From the NCBI GenBank assembly GCA_014383445.1, contig JACNHV010000196.1, positions 1 through 39,346 on the forward strand: DNA of 39,346 nucleotides, in the 5' to 3' direction. Shown here one piece after another: positions 23,482 through 31,763 of the stretch. The DNA is from Candidatus Desulfobacula maris (lineage in GTDB: Bacteria > Desulfobacterota > Desulfobacteria > Desulfobacterales > Desulfobacteraceae). Position numbers and translations under genes: made by a program. Position 1 is the stretch's first letter; every line of letters begins with the position of its first letter. The notes under the pieces are model-generated. The model did no database searches and was not told the origin of the DNA. It saw nothing but the letters and a program-made list of their open reading frames with translations.

Positions 23482-24609
23482 TTAAATACCGGCACAAACT
23501 TTCATTGCGTCTTCTAATTCTTCTTTTACAAGTCCGGTTGCGCCGGGTTTTATTTTTTTTAGCGCAGACAAACCATACTCTCCTCCGATATGACCCATGG
23601 CCCATGCAATCATTGCTTTCACTCTTTCATCAGAGTTTTCATTAAATGCACGAACAAGATCCGGCAGATAAAAAGGATCAAGGCTGTTTCCCATGACCCG
23701 GGCAACATTCATTTTCCATCGCCACAAATTCTTGTCCGACATGTAGAACATGTGGGGCCATATTTTTGCATTAAAATAATTCTTGTCCATGTGAAGGAGA
23801 AGGCAAAGATCGAAATCTTTTGCCTTTGCAACAACCTTATCATTGATTGGAAGTTCCTTTGCCAGCCATGGCTGATTTCTGGGGCAGACATTCTGACACC
23901 GGTCACACCCGTAAATATACAAGCCCATGGGTTCTCTTAACTCTTTCGGGGTAATCCCCTCTCCAAAATAAGTCAGGTATGATATACACTTTCGCGGATC
24001 TATTCTGCCATTTCCCTTCAGAGCCCTTGTGGGACAGGCTGCAATGCAGGTGTTCTTGCACCAGTCAGGGCAATTGATCCCGATGGTGGGTGTTCCAGGT
24101 GTAAATTCCTTGTCAATTACCACTGCAATGGGCAGGGTCCATGAGCCGCCACGGACAACCTTGTTTGAATAAAAAAGGCAGTTTTTTCCAAATCCGCCCA
24201 TGCCGGCCCGGGCTGCGGCGACCCTGTGGGGAAGATTAAAAGGGACCTTTGAATCAATACCATTGTCCCTTAAGAAGCTTCTGAATTTTTTAATTCTCAA
24301 ATAAAGCCCGTCTTTGGTAACCCTGTCATCGTCAAGATAGCATCGGCCGAAATGGCTTTCCATGGTTTTTGGATAGGATTTTAGAAAATAGGTTTCCATG
24401 AGGACGATAATCGTTTTTGCCTCTGGGAGAATTGTTCTGGGGTCAACGCCATTGTGAAGGTCCAATCCGACGTCATTGGTCCATGCATATTCGTCCTCCA
24501 TTGTGGCCAGTAATTTTGCATGGTCTTCAAAAGGCCTGGCCGTTGTAAAACCAACGTCCTCAAAACCGGCTTCCTTTGCTGCCTTGATAATGTCTTTTTT
24601 TTGAACCAT
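23482..24609 (-). CDS. QueG-like [4Fe-4S] reductase (epoxyqueuosine reductase family relative)
   Basis: A 375-residue iron-sulfur protein. The central domain has NLPHRVAAARAGMGGFGKNCLFYS near residues 125-148. Two cluster-binding motifs follow: CPDWCKNTCIAACPTRAL near 180-197, and GCDRCQNVCPRNQPW near 236-250. PRKCISYLTYFGEGITPKELRE is also characteristic of QueG. The C-terminal HEAT-like helices (VARVMGNSL, VKAMIAWAMGHIG) match the QueG layout. QueG itself reduces epoxyqueuosine in tRNA using cobalamin. The position directly behind a ferredoxin-like gene in an acyl-CoA oxidation cluster suggests instead a paralogue in electron transfer or reductive chemistry. The substrate is unproven. Confidence 0.82.
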   Translation of the reverse strand: MVQKKDIIKAAKEAGFEDVGFTTARPFEDHAKLLATMEDEYAWTNDVGLDLHNGVDPRTILPEAKTIIVLMETYFLKSYPKTMESHFGRCYLDDDRVTKDGLYLRIKKFRSFLRDNGIDSKVPFNLPHRVAAARAGMGGFGKNCLFYSNKVVRGGSWTLPIAVVIDKEFTPGTPTIGINCPDWCKNTCIAACPTRALKGNGRIDPRKCISYLTYFGEGITPKELREPMGLYIYGCDRCQNVCPRNQPWLAKELPINDKVVAKAKDFDLCLLLHMDKNYFNAKIWPHMFYMSDKNLWRWKMNVARVMGNSLDPFYLPDLVRAFNENSDERVKAMIAWAMGHIGGEYGLSALKKIKPGATGLVKEELEDAMKVCAGI

Positions 24610-24635
24610 TTTTATCCTCCTTAAATCAGCCCTCT

Positions 24636-25703
24636 TTAAACCAATCCTCTTTTTTTAGCCATCTGCATCATTTGTGCACCCGTGGTTTCAGGTGGCAGGC
24701 GAAGCTCTTGTTCAGGTTTATCCACAAGGGTCAGTGCCTCTGTTGGACAGGTGGTTACACAAAGTCCGCAACCGATACATCGTTTTTCAGATACGCAAAT
24801 GAGCTCTTCTTCATCCAGAGTAAGAGCATCCATCTGACATCTTTCCAGGCAGGCTTCACATCCGGTACACGCGTCCCTGTCTGCCGTGATCACATGATTG
24901 GAAAATACGATACTGGCAGGGTGTGGATGTTGGCTTATGGCTTTAAGAACGCCACAGCAATCCCCGCAGCAATTGCACATCCCGGAAGGATTCTGGGATG
25001 TGGCAGGTTGGGTGACAAGCCCTTGTTCACGACATTTTTCAAGTATCTCAATGGCCTTTTCCAGCGAAATTTCTCTTCCCATATCCCTGTCAAGATAATA
25101 TTGTCCCATGGACCCGAACATGAAACAGGCTTCCTTTATTTTGCCGCATCCCTCATCCATAATCTCGGTCCGCTTTCTACAGATGCAGTCGGTAATAATA
25201 ATCCTATCCTTGCTTTTTAAAATCTGGACTGCATCGTCATAGGCCGCAACATTATGGGTGACATCAATGGATTGATTGACCGGGATCACTCTTAAAAAAT
25301 AATCCGCACTTTTCTGCATGTTAGAATCAAAGGCTTCCTTAAAATACTGCCCTGTCATTTTTGCCAGATCCGGTTTCAGTGTTTTGACCTGGAATTCAAA
25401 GATACCGTGGACAAAGGCAATCGCACCATATTTGATTATGCCGTTTTTCTTGACACGAAAGAGCAATCCCCTTTCAGCCATATCATCTAAATGAACTGCC
25501 GTCTTTTCGATAGCCTGATTGATTCTCTTGGCAATGGTTTCAGGCGTTTCAAGCTGATGGGTAAGTGCCAGGGCCATTGCTGCATCCTCTGGAGTGAACA
25601 GATATTTTAAGATCTTAATTTCAATCCCGGATTCTGTAGCAGGAAATCCCATGGAAAAAAGGTCAAGGCGTTCCTGTAATTGACGATAAATTTTAGTGGT
25701 CAT
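24636..25703 (-). CDS. ferredoxin-type multi-cluster Fe-S protein
   Basis: About 355 residues from ATG 25703, chosen because AAAGGAAAG lies just upstream; an in-frame ATG at 25754 has only a weak site. The N-terminal ~100 residues look like a winged-helix/regulatory segment. The middle carries cysteine-rich motifs (CICRKR, and GMCNCCGDCCGVLK). The C-terminus holds two classical [4Fe-4S] motifs, CTGCEACLERCQMDAL and CIGCGLCVTTCPTEAL. Such proteins are common next to acyl-CoA dehydrogenases in sulfate reducers, where they may carry electrons to the quinone pool or a heterodisulfide-type complex; that role is inferred. It is followed 26 bp later by the QueG-like gene, and the pair likely functions together. 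Confidence 0.8.
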   Translation of the reverse strand: MTTKIYRQLQERLDLFSMGFPATESGIEIKILKYLFTPEDAAMALALTHQLETPETIAKRINQAIEKTAVHLDDMAERGLLFRVKKNGIIKYGAIAFVHGIFEFQVKTLKPDLAKMTGQYFKEAFDSNMQKSADYFLRVIPVNQSIDVTHNVAAYDDAVQILKSKDRIIITDCICRKRTEIMDEGCGKIKEACFMFGSMGQYYLDRDMGREISLEKAIEILEKCREQGLVTQPATSQNPSGMCNCCGDCCGVLKAISQHPHPASIVFSNHVITADRDACTGCEACLERCQMDALTLDEEELICVSEKRCIGCGLCVTTCPTEALTLVDKPEQELRLPPETTGAQMMQMAKKRGLV

Positions 25704-25780
25704 CAGATTCTTTCCTTTATGGTTTGCTATGCTGGTTATTACAATTCTGTTCATTTTTTCTTTTCATAGCTTCTTAGGTT

Positions 25781-26554
25781 TTATTTCATCCTATATGTAT
25801 AGCTCATCATGATCTGATTTCGATCTTCCATGTTTAAAGCTGCTTCCAATCCTGCGCAATCCAGATTGCAATTAATGGCCTCCTTGGTCATGCGGATCCC
25901 CATGGGGTTTTTTTCAACCATTGTTTTGGCCAGGTCTTCTGCGGTGCTAATCATCTCATCCTTTGACACGACCCGGGAAGCAAATCCCAGGTTCAAGGCA
26001 TCGGTCGCATCCATCCAGTTGCCGGTGAGCAGATATTCATAGGCTCTGCCTGCTCCGATAAGCCGCGGCAAAAAATAGCTGGATGCCATGTCTGCCCCGC
26101 CAAGGCCGATATTGATGTAGGCGGCTGAAAACCTTGCATTTTCAGCCAGGATTCTTAAATCCGAGGCCATGGCCAGTGAAAATCCAATACCAGCGGCGGC
26201 ACCGTGGACGCATGCAATAACAGGCTGGGGAATCTGGCGCATAGCCAAAAAAAGCCGGCTCATTCGAACCTGGGCATTGTAAGCCTGAATAGGGGTCATA
26301 TTGAAAATTTGCGGGGCATAGACTTTGATGTCAAGCCCTGCGCAAAAACCCTTGGCATCGCCGCCATCCAGGATGATGACCCGGGTCTCTTCATCGTACC
26401 GCAGCTGCTGTAAAAGGGTTTCAAACGCCTTTACCATGCTATGATCAAAGGCATTATAGGTGGAGGGCCGGTCCAGGGTTAAATATCCAATATTATTTTT
26501 GGTTTTAAATTTAAATGGCTGATCCTGGTTTTCTGATTTTGTATCTTTATTCAT
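25781..26554 (-). CDS. enoyl-CoA hydratase/isomerase family (crotonase) protein lacking the classical Glu pair
   Basis: A 257-residue crotonase-fold protein. The oxyanion-hole segments are present: GFCAGLDI near residue 70 and GAAAGIGFSLA near 118. In classical enoyl-CoA hydratase the two catalytic glutamates occur in G-C-E-L-A and F-G-Q-P-E. Here the matching positions read G-F-S-L-A and F-S-A-A-Y, so neither is conserved. An aspartate in GLGGADMASS aligns with the catalytic Asp of dienoyl-CoA isomerases and is retained in many EchA-type proteins. I therefore favour an isomerase or other CoA-ester reaction over hydration. It lies between the ferredoxin-like gene and an acyl-CoA dehydrogenase in the same direction. 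Confidence 0.83.
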   Translation of the reverse strand: MNKDTKSENQDQPFKFKTKNNIGYLTLDRPSTYNAFDHSMVKAFETLLQQLRYDEETRVIILDGGDAKGFCAGLDIKVYAPQIFNMTPIQAYNAQVRMSRLFLAMRQIPQPVIACVHGAAAGIGFSLAMASDLRILAENARFSAAYINIGLGGADMASSYFLPRLIGAGRAYEYLLTGNWMDATDALNLGFASRVVSKDEMISTAEDLAKTMVEKNPMGIRMTKEAINCNLDCAGLEAALNMEDRNQIMMSYTYRMK

Positions 26555-26601
26555 ATGATTATCTGTCTCCCTGTTATGGGTTTGTCCTAAAAAATTGAGA
26601 T

Positions 26602-28401
26602 TTAATCTGTAAAACAGGCCTCAGGCATTGCCAGTGTTACCATGGTTTTATTTCGTAAGGTCATGGATATGCTTTTAACCTTGGCAAGTTCATGGGAATA
26701 AAAGTATGTGGCTACATGGATTTTTCCTTCATAAAACAGCTTGTCCGCTTTTTTCAAGACCTCTTGTTCTAATTTTTCTGCTGCTGCATGAGCCATGGAC
26801 AGCCATTGCCAGGCAATAGCCACAATGCCGAACATTTCAAGATAAAGAGTGGCATTGGCCAGATACGCATCCGGACCTTTTTCCCCGGCAAGTGCCACCA
26901 ACTCCATGGTTATTGTTTCAAGAAGTGTCATATTAGACAAAAGTGCATCAGCCATATCCGCTAATCCGGCAGCCTGTCTTGCTTGGTTCACCGTTTCCGA
27001 TATCTCATATTTTAATAACACCATGGCTCTGCCATTTTCTGCAACCACTTTTCTACCCAGAAGATCCATGCCCTGAATTCCAGTCGTACCTTCGTGGATG
27101 GTATGGATGCGCATATCCCTGAAATGCTGTTCAGCAGGGAAATCATCACAATACCCATATCCGCCAAAGCATTGGATAGCGTTACTTGTGGACAGGATTC
27201 CCATTTCAGACGGATAGGTCTTGGCGATGGGAGTCAGCAGTTCCAACAGCAAATGACAATCGGTCTGGGACGGGTCTTTGGCAAGGATATCCTCGTACAT
27301 GCCGCATTGTAGGATAAGGGATAGAGACCCTTCCGCCACAGCCCTTTGAAAAAGCAGCATGCGCTTGACATCCGGGTGCTGAATAATCGGGACTGGGGCT
27401 GAATCTTTGGGGTCAGCTATCTTTCTGCCCTGGTGCCGTGTCCTGCAGTAATCAAGGGCTGCATGATAGGCAGCCGTAGCAATGGCCGTGGCTCCCATCC
27501 CTACTTCCAGGCGGGCACCATTCATCATCTGGAACATATAGGACAATCCCTTGTTCTCTTTGCCCACCAGATACCCTGTGCAGTTCCCCTTTTCCCCCAT
27601 GCGCAATCCCACGATAGGGGCTCCCCGGTATCCAAGCTTGTGGAACACCTGGGTGACGATTACATCATTGTCCATAAGATTGCCCTGTTCATCAGGCCTG
27701 AATTTGGGCACCAGGAAAAGTGAGATACCTCTTGTCCCTGAAGGAGCACCCTTAATCCTGGCCAGCATGAGATGAATGACATTGTCCACCCCGTCATGGT
27801 CGCCGGCCGAGATAAAGATCTTTTCTCCGTTTATTTTGTATTGTCCATCTTCAACGGGCAGTGCTTCACAACAAAGGTCTCCTAAGGAACTCCCGGCTTC
27901 GGGTTCCGTAAGCGCCATGGTACCCTGCCATTTGCCTGAGAGCATTGGGGACAGATAGGCATTTTGCAGTTTTTCGGAGCCAAAACCTAAAATTAAATTT
28001 GCAGCACCCATGGTCAGCCCGGAATAGACTGATGCAGAATAATTGGATGCAGCAAAAATAAAATTGATACAATGGAGCAGGGAAGCCGGCATATTATCTC
28101 CTTCCCAAATTTCTGGGAAACCTGCAGAAATCCAACCGTCTTTTCCCAGGGTTTCAAGCATGGGCCTGACCGACTTATGAATCCGGACCCTGCCGTTTTC
28201 CAATACAGGCGGATGTCTGTCCATTTCTTCAAATACAGGGTGCATCACTTTTTTCCCCAGATCAAAGGCCGCCTTGAGCACCATATCAATGGTTTTAGGG
28301 GTATGGCCTTTTAAATATTCAGGGGTTTTGGAATGGTAATTTCCCCCTCTTGAATGGAGGGTGAACTTCAGGTTCTTTATGCTCATAAATTTGTCTGTCA
28401 T
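26602..28401 (-). CDS. acyl-CoA dehydrogenase, ~600-residue DmdC-like type
   Basis: A 599-residue FAD-dependent dehydrogenase. It has the long form with an extra C-terminal domain (PF12806-like) found in DmdC (3-methylmercaptopropionyl-CoA dehydrogenase) and many Desulfobacteraceae homologues. Visible features are GTMALTEPEAGSSLGDL near residue 155, YKINGEKIFISAGDH near 188, QCFGGYGYCDDFPAEQHFRD near 408, and the catalytic glutamate motif HEGTTGIQGMDLLGRKV near 434. It removes two hydrogens from an acyl-CoA and passes electrons to ETF. The substrate chain is unknown. It is paralogous to 28655-30466, with a broken hydroxyacyl-CoA dehydrogenase between them. A GGAAAC site precedes the ATG. Confidence 0.92.
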   Translation of the reverse strand: MTDKFMSIKNLKFTLHSRGGNYHSKTPEYLKGHTPKTIDMVLKAAFDLGKKVMHPVFEEMDRHPPVLENGRVRIHKSVRPMLETLGKDGWISAGFPEIWEGDNMPASLLHCINFIFAASNYSASVYSGLTMGAANLILGFGSEKLQNAYLSPMLSGKWQGTMALTEPEAGSSLGDLCCEALPVEDGQYKINGEKIFISAGDHDGVDNVIHLMLARIKGAPSGTRGISLFLVPKFRPDEQGNLMDNDVIVTQVFHKLGYRGAPIVGLRMGEKGNCTGYLVGKENKGLSYMFQMMNGARLEVGMGATAIATAAYHAALDYCRTRHQGRKIADPKDSAPVPIIQHPDVKRMLLFQRAVAEGSLSLILQCGMYEDILAKDPSQTDCHLLLELLTPIAKTYPSEMGILSTSNAIQCFGGYGYCDDFPAEQHFRDMRIHTIHEGTTGIQGMDLLGRKVVAENGRAMVLLKYEISETVNQARQAAGLADMADALLSNMTLLETITMELVALAGEKGPDAYLANATLYLEMFGIVAIAWQWLSMAHAAAEKLEQEVLKKADKLFYEGKIHVATYFYSHELAKVKSISMTLRNKTMVTLAMPEACFTD

Positions 28402-28446
28402 GGTTGTTTCCTTAGGGTAAAAATGTCACTTGGCAGCGGATTGATT

Positions 28447-28644
28447 TTATCGGATACCTTCCATAAAATTCGGATTCAAAAAATCCGGTTTGGGATAGTA
28501 ATAAACTCCGCGACCACTTTTTGTTCCCAACTCTCCATTTTCCACACGTTTTTGAAGCAATGCAGCATTTGCAAAGGATTGCAGGCCGATCTGAAGCCCC
28601 ATGGTTCCGGAGCCCAGAATCAGCACATTTTTTATTGCTTCCAT
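28447..28644 (-). pseudogene. 3-hydroxyacyl-CoA dehydrogenase with large in-frame internal deletion
   Basis: The 66-codon frame starts with the NAD-binding beta-alpha turn of 3-hydroxyacyl-CoA dehydrogenases, IKNVLILGSGTMGLQIG (GxGxxG). After only ~20 residues it jumps to the extreme C-terminus of the same family, LLQKRVENGELGTKSGRGVYYYP. A normal enzyme has ~280 residues or more, so about 200 or more codons, including the catalytic His/Glu, are missing. The frame is preserved across the junction and AAGGAC precedes ATG 28644, so a 66-residue peptide may still be translated. It lies between two acyl-CoA dehydrogenase genes, overlapping neither after start correction. The missing step could be filled by the SDR at 30495-31247. 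Confidence 0.8.
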
Positions 28645-28654
28645 GCTATTGTCC

Positions 28655-30466
28655 TTATCCAAATGCCTGTTCTTCCATTATCAATGCGGCATCACTAAGA
28701 CCTTGAACCGCTTGCATTTTTCCATAGGTTGCCGGCAAAATAGTTTCAATGTAGAACCTGGCTGTGGTGACAATGCCTTTATAAAAAATTCGGTCTTTTT
28801 GTTTTGGATTGTTTTCAAGTGCCGTTGTGGCTGTCAGCGCGCGCCAAAGGTGCATCCATCCCAGGGTTACTTCTCCGGTAACTTCAAGAAAAGGGTGGGC
28901 ATTGGCAAAGGCTGAGGCATATTTTTCCGATCTGGCTGCCTGGCCAATGATCATGGCAGTTGCACCAAGGCTTTCGACCTGCTTTGAAAGGGCTTTGGCA
29001 AGCGGGGCCAACGATGGTTTTTCTTTTGCCGCAGCAATGGCCTTATTAATTTCATTTAGAAAACTTAAAAAGACATTGCCTTTTTCCATGCCAAGCTTTC
29101 TACCCAGAAAATCCATGGCCTGGATACCATTTGTGCCTTCATAGATAGAGGCAATTTTAACATCCCGTGCCAATTGTTCCGCAGGAAATTCGCTGGTATA
29201 TCCATAACCGCCATAAACCTGGATGGCTTCAATGCAGACATCAAATCCCTTTTCTGAGCAATAGGCTTTTACCACTGGGGTGAGAAGTTCAACCATATCA
29301 GAGGCAAATTTTTTGTCTGCTTCATTGGTTGCCACTTCTTTTTTATCAAAACAGGCATAGACATAATAAACAAGGCTTCTCATTCCGTCCACCTGGGCTT
29401 TCATCCCGGTCAGCATCCGTCGTACGTCCGGGTGTTTAATAATGGGGATGGATTTTGCATCTGGATCTTTAAGGCTGGCAATATCTTTTCCCTGAACTCT
29501 TTGTTTTGCATAATCCAAGGCATATAGATAAGCCAATGAAGCTGCTGAACTGCCCTGAAAACCAACACTGAGGCGGGCTTCATTCATCATATGAAACATA
29601 ATCTTGAGCCCCTGGTTTTCTTCTCCCAGCAAAAAGCCCCTGCAGTTTCCATTGGCACCCAGGGACAGGGAACAGGTGGGTGAACCGTGCATACCCATTT
29701 TTTTCTCTATGCCAACACACTGGACATCATTTGATTCACCAATGGTTTTATCATCATTGACCCAGAATTTCGGGACAATGAAGATGGAAATACCGGCACT
29801 TCCCTCAGGGGCACCCTCTATTCTGGCAAGGACTGGGTGGATAATATTTTCTGTAAGATCATGATCGCCACATGTGATAAAAATCTTGTTTCCGGTGATG
29901 GTATAGGTTCCGTCATCATTTTTTTTCGCGGAGGTGGTCAGAGCCCCGACATCTGACCCTGCTTCGGGTTCAGTCAACAGCATGGTGCCGGACCACTTGG
30001 CAGTATACAGATTTTTAACAAAGAGATTTTTCTGATGGTCGGTTCCGTAAAGTTCTATCATTTTTCCTGTCCCGTGGCCCATGTGGGTAAATCCGCTCAA
30101 GGAATAATTGGCTCCCACTGTATATTCCATAATGGCTACAGAAATTAAAAAAGGAAGTCCCTGTCCCCCCCATTTTGTATCTTCCATGGTGGAGGTAAGG
30201 TCTGCATCCAGAACCGCTTGTCTTGCCCTTCGAAATGATTCCGGTGTTAAAACCCGACCATTTTCAAACCGGACACCGTTTTTATCGCTTTCAGCAAGGG
30301 TGGGTAGTATTTCTTTGATGGACAGTTTTCTGGCTTCAGAAATTATCATGTCAACTGTTTTTTTGGTAAAATCTTCAAATTTTTCAAACTTAAGTAACTG
30401 TTCAGCATCTAGAAGTTCATACAAAATAAAATCAATTTCTTTTCTATCTGCTATGAGTTGAGCCAT
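28655..30466 (-). CDS. acyl-CoA dehydrogenase, ~600-residue DmdC-like type (second paralogue)
   Basis: A 603-residue FAD enzyme of the same long subfamily as 26602-28401. It has SGTMLLTEPEAGSDVGALTT near residue 154, YTITGNKIFITCGDHD near 187, AIQVYGGYGYTSEFPAEQLARD near 413, and the catalytic-Glu motif YEGTNGIQAMDFLGRKLG near 439. Electrons would go to electron-transfer flavoprotein, which is not encoded in this window. The conserved catalytic residues suggest both paralogues are active, perhaps on different chain lengths. The start follows AAGGAATAAAG. It is the second gene of the leftward cluster, 28 bp after the SDR, consistent with co-transcription from the promoter near 31.3 kb. Confidence 0.93.
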   Translation of the reverse strand: MAQLIADRKEIDFILYELLDAEQLLKFEKFEDFTKKTVDMIISEARKLSIKEILPTLAESDKNGVRFENGRVLTPESFRRARQAVLDADLTSTMEDTKWGGQGLPFLISVAIMEYTVGANYSLSGFTHMGHGTGKMIELYGTDHQKNLFVKNLYTAKWSGTMLLTEPEAGSDVGALTTSAKKNDDGTYTITGNKIFITCGDHDLTENIIHPVLARIEGAPEGSAGISIFIVPKFWVNDDKTIGESNDVQCVGIEKKMGMHGSPTCSLSLGANGNCRGFLLGEENQGLKIMFHMMNEARLSVGFQGSSAASLAYLYALDYAKQRVQGKDIASLKDPDAKSIPIIKHPDVRRMLTGMKAQVDGMRSLVYYVYACFDKKEVATNEADKKFASDMVELLTPVVKAYCSEKGFDVCIEAIQVYGGYGYTSEFPAEQLARDVKIASIYEGTNGIQAMDFLGRKLGMEKGNVFLSFLNEINKAIAAAKEKPSLAPLAKALSKQVESLGATAMIIGQAARSEKYASAFANAHPFLEVTGEVTLGWMHLWRALTATTALENNPKQKDRIFYKGIVTTARFYIETILPATYGKMQAVQGLSDAALIMEEQAFG

Positions 30467-30494
30467 TTTCTTTATTCCTTTATCAAAATTATTG

Positions 30495-31247
30495 TTACAC
30501 TAACATCCCGCCGTCACAGATCAGGCTGGCGCCGGTGGTGAAGGAGGCGGCATCTGAAACAAGATACAATACAGCACCAGCCATTTCATCAGGATTTGCA
30601 TACCGCCCCATGGGAATCTGGGACAGGGCATGCTGACAGATTTCATCCGAGGAAATGATGGCGCTTGCAAACTTAGTATCGGTAAGACCCGGCAAAAGCG
30701 AATTGATCCTGATTCCTTTTGGGGCAAGTTCCCTTGAGAGGGTTTGTGTCATATTGACCAGGGCTGCCTTGGTAGCGGAATAAACCCCCTGTAAAAGCCC
30801 GGGACTTACTGCATTTACAGATGCGACATTAACAATGGCGCCTTTATCTTTCATGAGGGGCACTGCATGTTTAATCATGAAAAAAGGCCCTTTCAGGTTT
30901 ACATCCAGGGTTTTGTCCCAGATACCTTCATCTGCCGTGAGCATTTCTCCAAAATGGGGATTGGTGGCAGCATTATTTACCAGTATATCCAGGGTTCCAT
31001 ATTTTTCTATAATCTTTTCATACATGGCTTTAATCTGATCTGGATAGCCCGTATGACACGCCATGGCTTCGGCCTTTCCTCCTGATTCTCTTATTTTCCG
31101 GGCTGCGGTTTCAAGATTTTCAGCCTTCCGGCTTACCAGGATACATCGGGCTCCGTACTTGGCCAGCTTTTGAGCGCATGCAAGTCCAATCCCCCTGCTG
31201 GCGCCTGTAATAACTGCGATTCGTCCATCTAATTTAAATTCTTTCAT
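30495..31247 (-). CDS. SDR-family oxidoreductase, FabG-like
   Basis: A complete 250-residue classical SDR. The cofactor motif TGASRGIG lies near residues 14-21, NNAA (variant of NNAG) near 90, NVASVNAVSPGLLQGVYSATKAA gives the catalytic Ser and YxxxK near 141-159, and the C-terminal SLICDGGMLV matches FabG-like enzymes. It probably oxidises a 3-hydroxyacyl-CoA or reduces a 3-ketoacyl thioester, and so may replace the deleted hydroxyacyl-CoA dehydrogenase downstream. It is the first gene of the leftward beta-oxidation cluster, with a TTGACA-type promoter ~60 bp upstream and an AAGGTGTCAAA site before the ATG. Confidence 0.9.
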   Translation of the reverse strand: MKEFKLDGRIAVITGASRGIGLACAQKLAKYGARCILVSRKAENLETAARKIRESGGKAEAMACHTGYPDQIKAMYEKIIEKYGTLDILVNNAATNPHFGEMLTADEGIWDKTLDVNLKGPFFMIKHAVPLMKDKGAIVNVASVNAVSPGLLQGVYSATKAALVNMTQTLSRELAPKGIRINSLLPGLTDTKFASAIISSDEICQHALSQIPMGRYANPDEMAGAVLYLVSDAASFTTGASLICDGGMLV

Positions 31248-31280
31248 TTTGACACCTTTTCAATTTATAAAGTTTAATCA

Positions 31281-31315
31281 AAGATTATATTTTGTCTAAA
31301 CAATGTCAAGTATTA
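31281..31315 (-). promoter_or_regulatory. promoter of the beta-oxidation cluster, with 13 bp motif shared with the liv promoter
   Basis: On the - strand TTGACA (31309-31304) is a perfect -35 box. AATCTT lies 17 bases on, with a better TATAAT only 14 bases on. The surrounding 13-mer TAATACTTGACAT (31315-31303) recurs exactly at 38682-38670 upstream of the liv operon. This could mean a common regulator or a duplicated border sequence. Confidence 0.45.
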
Positions 31316-31325
31316 ATTAATCAAT

Positions 31326-31754
31326 TCATCTCAATAGTATAATCTTAAAGCAAATAAAACCTTTAACCGGCAATTTTGAAAAAAAACCCTGTTCAACTCC
31401 TTCTTTTATTATTTTGGTGAGTGCTCCTTGTGCCGAGAGTGAACTTTCCTTTAGGTATCGCAATACTTCATCAGAGAGATTTTTCAATGCTTCCCCTGAT
31501 TGAAGATGAAATAAATTGATCAAAATGTTTGGATTATAATCATAAACTTCAATAAACGCATCACAGAATTTTCATATTTTAGAATCAACAGAAATTTTCT
31601 GATTGGCAACCATAGTAAGCTTATTAGAAAGGTTCTCCAATATTTCTATGGAAAGCAATGTATGCAATTCATGCTTACCATTAAAATATAAATACAATAT
31701 TCAGGGACTCAATTGTGCTTCAATCGAACCTGGTTTTATAGTTACAGATTGGAT
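31326..31754 (-). pseudogene. TetR-family regulator remnant, 5'-truncated with two in-frame stops
   Basis: This is the main content of the 31248-31763 gap. Reading one frame leftward gives VTIKPGSIEAQLSP, stop, ILYLYFNGKHELHTLLSIEI, then NLSNKLTMVANQKISVDSKI, stop, KFCDAFIEVYDYNPNILINL and on to GALTKIIKEGVEQGFF. This is a recognisable TetR protein from mid helix-turn-helix (xxKPGSIxAxF) into the ligand domain. Both stops are TGA. The first ~40 codons are missing, and homology ends ~10 bp from the acyl-CoA synthetase stop. Only a 65-codon piece (from TTG 31523) remains open. It was probably the local repressor of acyl-CoA genes. Confidence 0.78.
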
Positions 31755-31763
31755 TTAAATCTT

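Noticed and set aside
23482-24609. Calling this gene queG outright
   Set aside because: The Fe-S motifs and HEAT tail match, but the context is acyl-CoA oxidation rather than tRNA modification, so only a family-level name is supported.
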